Source of the DNA: Chiua virens
Taxonomy: Eukaryota > Basidiomycota > Agaricomycetes > Boletales > Boletaceae
Length of the DNA stretch: 64,000 nt
Direction: 5' to 3'
Assembly: GCA_019787685.1 (NCBI GenBank)
Contig: JAHNUO010000021.1
Span: 248,001 to 312,000 of the forward strand
Shown piece after piece: positions 57,654-64,000 of the stretch (positions are counted from its first letter, which is position 1; the number at the start of each line of letters is the position of its first letter). The position numbers were made by a program, and so were the translations under genes. The notes below the pieces were generated by a model. The model was not told where the DNA came from and made no database searches. It saw only the letters and a program-made list of their open reading frames with translations.

Positions 57654-59695
57654 TCTGGTGAGTGTCCCAGCCAACAGTGACTACACAGCAGGAATTACTG
57701 GCTGATGCAAGGAGAATTGCAGCACATACGCTGACATGTGCAATAGCTCTTATTACAGTCACACTCTCAGCCATAGCAGAAACACAGTGCACAGCAGAGC
57801 ATGAAAGTGGGGGACAAAGACACATTGGTATTGTATTTTTGTTGACTAGCTGTGTTGTTCCAATAGTGGAGTCAAAGAAAATTCACTAAATGAAACAATG
57901 AAATGCATTTGACAGCATGGTGTAGTTTGGGCCACATCGGTCTTGTATCACATGAATAAATCAAAGGCTGTGATGGGAAACACAATATATATAGTGATCC
58001 TCAGCCCCACGGACATAACAAACAACATGGGCATCTATCTCACTTCCATTCTTTCTCAGTATATAGTGTTCTGCTTCTGTGAAAAAAGCCATCCAGCAAA
58101 CGATGCATCCTCTATTCTACCGAGCAAGAATATACCGGTGGCGTTGGTTGCCAATGCTGACCACCTTGTGGATCGGCTGGTGAACGCTTATCAGAACACA
58201 AGTGAGAATTGCGATCAACACATGAGCAGGAACACTAACACCAAGCAGAGACAGTGAACATATCTGCATTGGACATGTTGTGCTTGCTCAAGGGGAACGA
58301 CCATGGAAGGGATGAGGGATGTGAAGCAGAGCTTCTGCAGTTATTTCCCCCAGGAGGGCCAGAGACAATTGACGAACTGGCGGTAATTATAGACCAGGAG
58401 GGGATAGTGCTGGCTTGGTATCTACCACACACCCTGGGAGCTGCGAGACAGGTGAGCAGATGCTTGCGCTGTATGAGGACACAGCTCATAGATTCCAGAC
58501 AAAGATCTCTGAGGCATTAGTGCCCATGTCGGTGACACTAATGAAAAGCTATCATGCAGCGATGATGAACTAGAGGAGTGACTACAATCTATTCACTGAC
58601 CAGGATGGAGTCCTGAAGGGATGTCTGAACATGTCTCCCACATGGTTTCAACTGGGGCATGCAGGCGGAGACACTCCTCCAGAGGTCTCAGCGACGTTGA
58701 AGCATAGCGCTGAACATGCTGGAGGCTGTGATTGGCTGGAGCAACAAGCAGAGACCAATGCCCTTTTGGTGGCAGCAATGGCAATTATGCACCCTGAGTT
58801 GTACATCACCAGTCTGGCAATGATGGACAGACTAAATCACCAAGCAAAAATCAAAGGATTGGCAGAGATAGAAGAAGTTGTTGGTGAGTGGGAGAGCATC
58901 TTCAATGCCGTTTCGGTGATCATCAACTGGCAGTCACCATACCACTGAGATCTCAGCTCTCTGGTGGAGTTGCTTGACTTGCTTGCAATGGTCGGTGATT
59001 ACACCAATGCTTGGATGGTAATACCAACGCTTGGCAAACACTTTGAATACAGTCCCGGCACTGTCATGGTGTTCTCTGGCCATCTTCTGTGGCATGGGAT
59101 GAATCAGGTGGATGGGAACAGGGGCTGCCTGGGATACTACATGTGACCCGAGATGATGAGGTGGGCCGGGTTGAGAGAACCATCCTTCATGTGCTATGAA
59201 GTTCTGGATGTCATTGGCCTTCCAAGGGACTCTCACTGGGTGTATAGTCCATAGAATTGTCTTACATATATATATTATAGATCATACTCAACAGCCTTTA
59301 CATTTCTATACTACTGATTAGCTCACAAAATATGTGATCCAAACATGCTGAGCCCCTTCAGTCACTTTACATTGATGAAGATGGGCAGCCGATGGTTGCA
59401 AATAGGCTGTCTGAGACTGCCAGCCGAGGTTGGGCCAAGTGAGAGCAGGGCACTGATGGAGCCGGATGGGCTGAGGGAGGGACGATCCAGGCAGATGGGC
59501 CGAGCTTATTTGTAGTGGTAATGAACAGTGAAATAAGGTAGATGTTGAGTGGAAGAGAAGACTGGTGGGCCAATTGTAGAGTGTGCCATCCTGATGGGCT
59601 GATGAGTATGGCTGACAAGAGAATACCAAGAGTAATGGGTGGGCTGATGAATGGAACAGTGATCAAGATGGAGGGGCCAAGGAAATTGATATAGA
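57654..59695 (+). repeat. left arm of a giant inverted repeat
   Basis: Every position x in this arm pairs with 121654 minus x in 61959-64000. Sampled stretches at both ends are identical, and all conceptual translations of the two arms match residue for residue. The left arm's inner edge is at about 59695, within GATATAGATGG versus GATATAGAGATATC on the other side. The outer edge is not reached, because the right arm runs off the window. Confidence 0.95.
57662..59236 (+). pseudogene. TET/JBP-family 2OG-Fe(II) dioxygenase pseudogene, left arm
   Basis: The frame follows the fungal TET/JBP family, enzymes that oxidise 5-methylcytosine in DNA. In order: LLADARRIAAHTLTCAIALI; LPSKNIPVALVANADHLVDR; ETIDELAVIIDQEGIVLAWY with LPHTLGAARQ; CLNMSPTWFQLGHAG and PPEVSATLKHS; WESIFNAVSVIINWQSPYH-stop-D; LAMVGDYTNAWMVIPTLGKH; FEYSPGTVMVFSGHLLWHGM; GNRGCLGYYM. 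The iron ligands would be the His at 58943-58945, the Asp at 58949-58951 and the distal His at 59093-59095. Lesions: TAG 58571-58573 (likely Trp), TGA 58946-58948 inside HxD (likely Arg), TGA 59144-59146 (likely Arg), and possibly exon decay in the first half. All three stops fit C-to-T or G-to-A changes. Inactive. Confidence 0.8.
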
Positions 59696-60750
59696 TGGCA
59701 CTCACGAATGTGGGGGTGTGTGCTGAATGCAAACGTGGCAAAATCAAATGTAGTTGCTGCACCAAGGTGGCTAGTGAACCACAGTTGAAGTCACAAGCAC
59801 CATCGCAAGCACCGGCATGAGGGAGATCCCGTGCCCATTCTTGTCCGGCCCCCAGACAGTGGTGGGAACAGATGATGACGAACCTGCACCCCAATGTGGA
59901 TACAGCCACCAGCCTGCCAGTTCATCCACTCAGTCTACCAGTCACTCCTCTCATTGCTCTCCCTCTGGCGCCAAGCCTGCCGCCACTCAAAAGCACCAAT
60001 GGTCGCCCACACTCATCATGTCCAGCAGTAAAGCTGGTGCAGCAGCAGAATTAGAGAGTCATCCACACAAATGTCCATCCCCAAATGGTAAGTAAATGCA
60101 TGCTCTGCCATATTGGCACCAACTCACCCATTTTAGTGTACATCCAGGTTCCAGTGCCATGGTTAGCAGCCTTTGCGGTCCCTCCATCTGCCACCATAAT
60201 TCAACTGGGTGAGTGCAACCTGCAAGTTGAGGTTGTGCAGCTCTCCAGCCTCATTCATGATCTCCTACGGGAGGTCACAGACTTGCATGGAGTGGTCAAT
60301 AGCCAGGGCTGGTTGATGGTGTCACTTTGCCAGCACATTACCACCTTGCCATTGGACTCACCACCTCCCCCACCATTGCCCTCACCGCCCTCCCTCCTGT
60401 GCATCCACATCTGCTATACCGATGCAATCTGATCGCCCACCCCTCCAGCACCACCATCCATTCCAAGTGCATCACCATCACTCCAGCTGTCGTCCCTTCC
60501 AACCACCAGCAATGTGGGAGACGTGGCAGTGTCTGTCATTTGGCATTGCTCTCAATCACCACCACTTCTCATGCTGGCAGCATCAAGTGTCCCTGGCGAT
60601 ATCACATCCATTGCCGACACCTCCTGATCAGAGTCAGTCTTGATAGCTGTCAATGACACCCAGCATTCTCTTGACAATGTTGAGAAAGACACCGATGGAG
60701 TAGCCCTGATGGACACGAGTGAGAGCAAGGCAAGTATTGAAGTAGAATAG
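59695..60750 (+). pseudogene. zinc-cluster-like gene in the palindrome spacer
   Basis: ATG lies exactly at the inverted-repeat edge (59695). The start MALTNVGVCAECKRGKIKCS carries C-x2-C-x6-C-x-C-C, similar to the short cysteine clusters of many ectomycorrhizal-fungus proteins, then a stop at TGA shortly before 59822. Further coding-like pieces follow: PVPWLAAFAVPPSATIIQLG, a leucine-rich helix VEVVQLSSLIHDLLREVTDL, and a C-terminal SLDNVEKDTDGVALMDTSES ending at TAG 60748-60750. Splice sites near 60090 (GTAAGT) are plausible. The early stop makes a pseudogene likely. Function unknown. Confidence 0.5.
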
Positions 60751-61099
60751 GGCTCAGACAATTACACTTTTACTGTACACAATGTTTTTCTGTTTTCAAT
60801 GCCTGCATGTACATAGTAATGTAATTATAATGTGACTTAAGTATGTTGCTTATATCTTCAAGTGTGTGAATTCAACTTCAATGACCATCAAAGTGCTGAG
60901 CAGCCGATGTATATTGCTGCTCTGCAGTTGTTGTGCAGTGTCACATGAATCATCAATCATACCAATATGTAGTTTGCATGGCATTTGCCTCCTCTGTCTC
61001 AATTGATGCTATATGGTTCTCATTCTTCAGAGATATGTTGCCAATACAAACTTCCTGCCACTAGAAGTAATATCCTGAGCATCCATCATTGTGCCTACT
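60751..61099. other. AT-rich spacer, no gene
   Basis: CpG-poor, no open frame of note. The axis of the large inverted repeat (60827) falls here, but the local sequence is not palindromic. Confidence 0.6.
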
Positions 61100-61958
61100 G
61101 TTGTGGTGTATCACTTATGCTGGCCTACTCACTGTGGCTCTCTTGGAAGCCGATTGACTCACTATACTCATACTCAACCTCCCTGCTGTCCTTCGCTTCA
61201 AGGGCCACTGCTCTTACTGTCATCGGCCCCATTGTAGCTCCCCACTCATCCCCTTGGTCATCAGGAAGCACAGAATCCTTAGATGTCGGCCCACCAGTCT
61301 CCATGCATAACCTCTTCACAGGCTGCTTAATGCATATCGCCTTTCATTCCCTCAGCCAATTCATTGACACCCAACCTCCCCAGTCAGCCCACATGTATTC
61401 TACATTTCGCCTCTTTGCCGGCCGCTCAATGTGTATTGGTGTTCATTCCCTTGGCTAGGCTATTGACACCTAGTCCTTGGTCCTTGGCCCACCTGGCTCC
61501 TATGTATCCACTCTTCACTGGCTGCTCAATGTCTATCAGCCGTCATTCCCTCAGCTCACCTATGCTGTCCCCCCGCATCTATACTGGCCACTTACTGCAT
61601 GTCAGTGGCCATCACCTCGGCCCATTCATTTCTTCTTTCTGTATACCAGCCAGCCATCGACTATCAGCAATGCCTCCTTTGGCCTAGACCCATGGACCGC
61701 CTCTTCTCCTGTTAGCCCACCTTTCTCCAGTATCCCACACATTGGCCTGCCTGTGCATATCAATGCATCTTTCACTTGGCTCACTACCACCTGATGGCTT
61801 GGATGACATCGGCCCATCAATATCTTTTGCTGTCTACTATCTCGGTCATTCTGTGTATCACTGCTGCATGTCCACTTGGCCGACCCATTTATCTCACCTC
61901 TCAACCCTCTGGCCCCTTGGTCCCTCTCAGCCACCCCTTCATTGGCTAACAGGATATC
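61100..61958 (-). repeat. GGGCYGA-rich dispersed repeat, inverted copy beyond the arm edge
   Basis: The reverse complement of about 61770-61958 matches the block at about 56690-56890 (ATATCCTGTTRGCCAATGAA, GGCTGAGAGGGACCAAGGGG). The right arm therefore continues into the normal repeat, whereas the left arm is cut off by the zinc-cluster gene at 59695. Long frames here (61742-62287) are low-complexity and not considered genes. Confidence 0.65.
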
Positions 61959-64000
61959 TCTATATCAATTTCCTTGGCCCCTCCATCTTGATCACTGTTC
62001 CATTCATCAGCCCACCCATTACTCTTGGTATTCTCTTGTCAGCCATACTCATCAGCCCATCAGGATGGCACACTCTACAATTGGCCCACCAGTCTTCTCT
62101 TCCACTCAACATCTACCTTATTTCACTGTTCATTACCACTACAAATAAGCTCGGCCCATCTGCCTGGATCGTCCCTCCCTCAGCCCATCCGGCTCCATCA
62201 GTGCCCTGCTCTCACTTGGCCCAACCTCGGCTGGCAGTCTCAGACAGCCTATTTGCAACCATCGGCTGCCCATCTTCATCAATGTAAAGTGACTGAAGGG
62301 GCTCAGCATGTTTGGATCACATATTTTGTGAGCTAATCAGTAGTATAGAAATGTAAAGGCTGTTGAGTATGATCTATAATATATATATGTAAGACAATTC
62401 TATGGACTATACACCCAGTGAGAGTCCCTTGGAAGGCCAATGACATCCAGAACTTCATAGCACATGAAGGATGGTTCTCTCAACCCGGCCCACCTCATCA
62501 TCTCGGGTCACATGTAGTATCCCAGGCAGCCCCTGTTCCCATCCACCTGATTCATCCCATGCCACAGAAGATGGCCAGAGAACACCATGACAGTGCCGGG
62601 ACTGTATTCAAAGTGTTTGCCAAGCGTTGGTATTACCATCCAAGCATTGGTGTAATCACCGACCATTGCAAGCAAGTCAAGCAACTCCACCAGAGAGCTG
62701 AGATCTCAGTGGTATGGTGACTGCCAGTTGATGATCACCGAAACGGCATTGAAGATGCTCTCCCACTCACCAACAACTTCTTCTATCTCTGCCAATCCTT
62801 TGATTTTTGCTTGGTGATTTAGTCTGTCCATCATTGCCAGACTGGTGATGTACAACTCAGGGTGCATAATTGCCATTGCTGCCACCAAAAGGGCATTGGT
62901 CTCTGCTTGTTGCTCCAGCCAATCACAGCCTCCAGCATGTTCAGCGCTATGCTTCAACGTCGCTGAGACCTCTGGAGGAGTGTCTCCGCCTGCATGCCCC
63001 AGTTGAAACCATGTGGGAGACATGTTCAGACATCCCTTCAGGACTCCATCCTGGTCAGTGAATAGATTGTAGTCACTCCTCTAGTTCATCATCGCTGCAT
63101 GATAGCTTTTCATTAGTGTCACCGACATGGGCACTAATGCCTCAGAGATCTTTGTCTGGAATCTATGAGCTGTGTCCTCATACAGCGCAAGCATCTGCTC
63201 ACCTGTCTCGCAGCTCCCAGGGTGTGTGGTAGATACCAAGCCAGCACTATCCCCTCCTGGTCTATAATTACCGCCAGTTCGTCAATTGTCTCTGGCCCTC
63301 CTGGGGGAAATAACTGCAGAAGCTCTGCTTCACATCCCTCATCCCTTCCATGGTCGTTCCCCTTGAGCAAGCACAACATGTCCAATGCAGATATGTTCAC
63401 TGTCTCTGCTTGGTGTTAGTGTTCCTGCTCATGTGTTGATCGCAATTCTCACTTGTGTTCTGATAAGCGTTCACCAGCCGATCCACAAGGTGGTCAGCAT
63501 TGGCAACCAACGCCACCGGTATATTCTTGCTCGGTAGAATAGAGGATGCATCGTTTGCTGGATGGCTTTTTTCACAGAAGCAGAACACTATATACTGAGA
63601 AAGAATGGAAGTGAGATAGATGCCCATGTTGTTTGTTATGTCCGTGGGGCTGAGGATCACTATATATATTGTGTTTCCCATCACAGCCTTTGATTTATTC
63701 ATGTGATACAAGACCGATGTGGCCCAAACTACACCATGCTGTCAAATGCATTTCATTGTTTCATTTAGTGAATTTTCTTTGACTCCACTATTGGAACAAC
63801 ACAGCTAGTCAACAAAAATACAATACCAATGTGTCTTTGTCCCCCACTTTCATGCTCTGCTGTGCACTGTGTTTCTGCTATGGCTGAGAGTGTGACTGTA
63901 ATAAGAGCTATTGCACATGTCAGCGTATGTGCTGCAATTCTCCTTGCATCAGCCAGTAATTCCTGCTGTGTAGTCACTGTTGGCTGGGACACTCACCAGA
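61959..64000 (-). repeat. right arm of the giant inverted repeat, runs off the window
   Basis: Mirror image of 57654-59695 with no difference seen in the parts compared. Base 64000 still pairs with 57654, so the true arm is longer than 2,042 bp. Confidence 0.95.
62418..63992 (-). pseudogene. TET/JBP-family dioxygenase pseudogene, right arm
   Basis: Exact mirror of the left-arm pseudogene, including its three stops (63081-63083, 62706-62708, 62508-62510). The shared lesions mean the gene was already dead when the arm was duplicated, or that the arms are being kept identical by gene conversion. Confidence 0.8.

Noticed and set aside
61742..62287. 181-codon open frame crossing the right arm edge
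   Set aside because: It runs across the repeat and the palindrome boundary, and equals the antisense of the left-arm copy. No domain.
1..64000. CRISPR arrays, rRNA, bacterial operons or a large ascomycete-type Starship
   Set aside because: No spaced direct repeats, no rRNA-like sequence, pervasive introns, and no tyrosine recombinase captain gene seen.

Overview
This window is nuclear DNA of a filamentous basidiomycete, almost certainly an Agaricomycete. The genes are cut by many short GT..AG introns of about 45-75 bp. The mobile-element families (Plavaka/KDZ, hAT, a MULE-like family, PIF1-type Helitron helicases) and the small gene families (DUF6698-like, TET/JBP-like dioxygenase, WW-like membrane protein) are typical of that class. 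I see no rRNA, tRNA, CRISPR or bacterial-style operon. Genus cannot be told from the sequence alone.

Layout. 0.2-9 kb is a graveyard: an hAT tail, a casein-kinase-1-like pseudogene split by a solo LTR, two DUF6698-like genes, a Helitron helicase fragment and an 11-copy satellite of about 110 bp. 9.4-10.1 kb is a Copia-like solo LTR with a perfect 5-bp target duplication, followed by a small three-exon gene. 12.6-18.5 kb (minus strand) is a decayed Plavaka transposase interrupted by two solo LTRs. 19.5-28.9 kb holds small host-like genes: a coiled-coil protein, a DUF6532-like protein and a WW-like multi-membrane protein. 29.6-33.4 kb holds a broken PIF1/Helitron helicase followed by unidentified genes.

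34.0-39.9 kb is the best preserved mobile element: a MULE-like transposase of nine exons with an open frame of about 968 residues, paired with a divergent C2H2 zinc-finger gene, both between long inverted repeats. 41.1-50.8 kb carries three genes I cannot assign: A (381 aa, six exons, intact), B (about 1,300 aa, apparently intact) and C (acidic, with apparent frameshifts). A hAT element with a perfect 8-bp target duplication has landed at the 5' side of gene C and itself carries a solo LTR.

57.65-64.0 kb is one large inverted repeat. Its arms appear identical, are at least 2.04 kb long, and run off the right edge. Each arm holds a pseudogene of a fungal TET/JBP-family 2-oxoglutarate/Fe(II) dioxygenase whose active-site HxD arginine codon has become TGA. 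In basidiomycetes TET/JBP genes are known to be expanded together with KDZ-class transposons, and this window has both. Many of the stop codons in the repeats look like C-to-T changes, as expected where repeats are cytosine-methylated.

Limits: gene models come from reading splice sites by eye. Family names rest on motif recognition without a database search. Small frameshifts cannot be told from sequencing errors.
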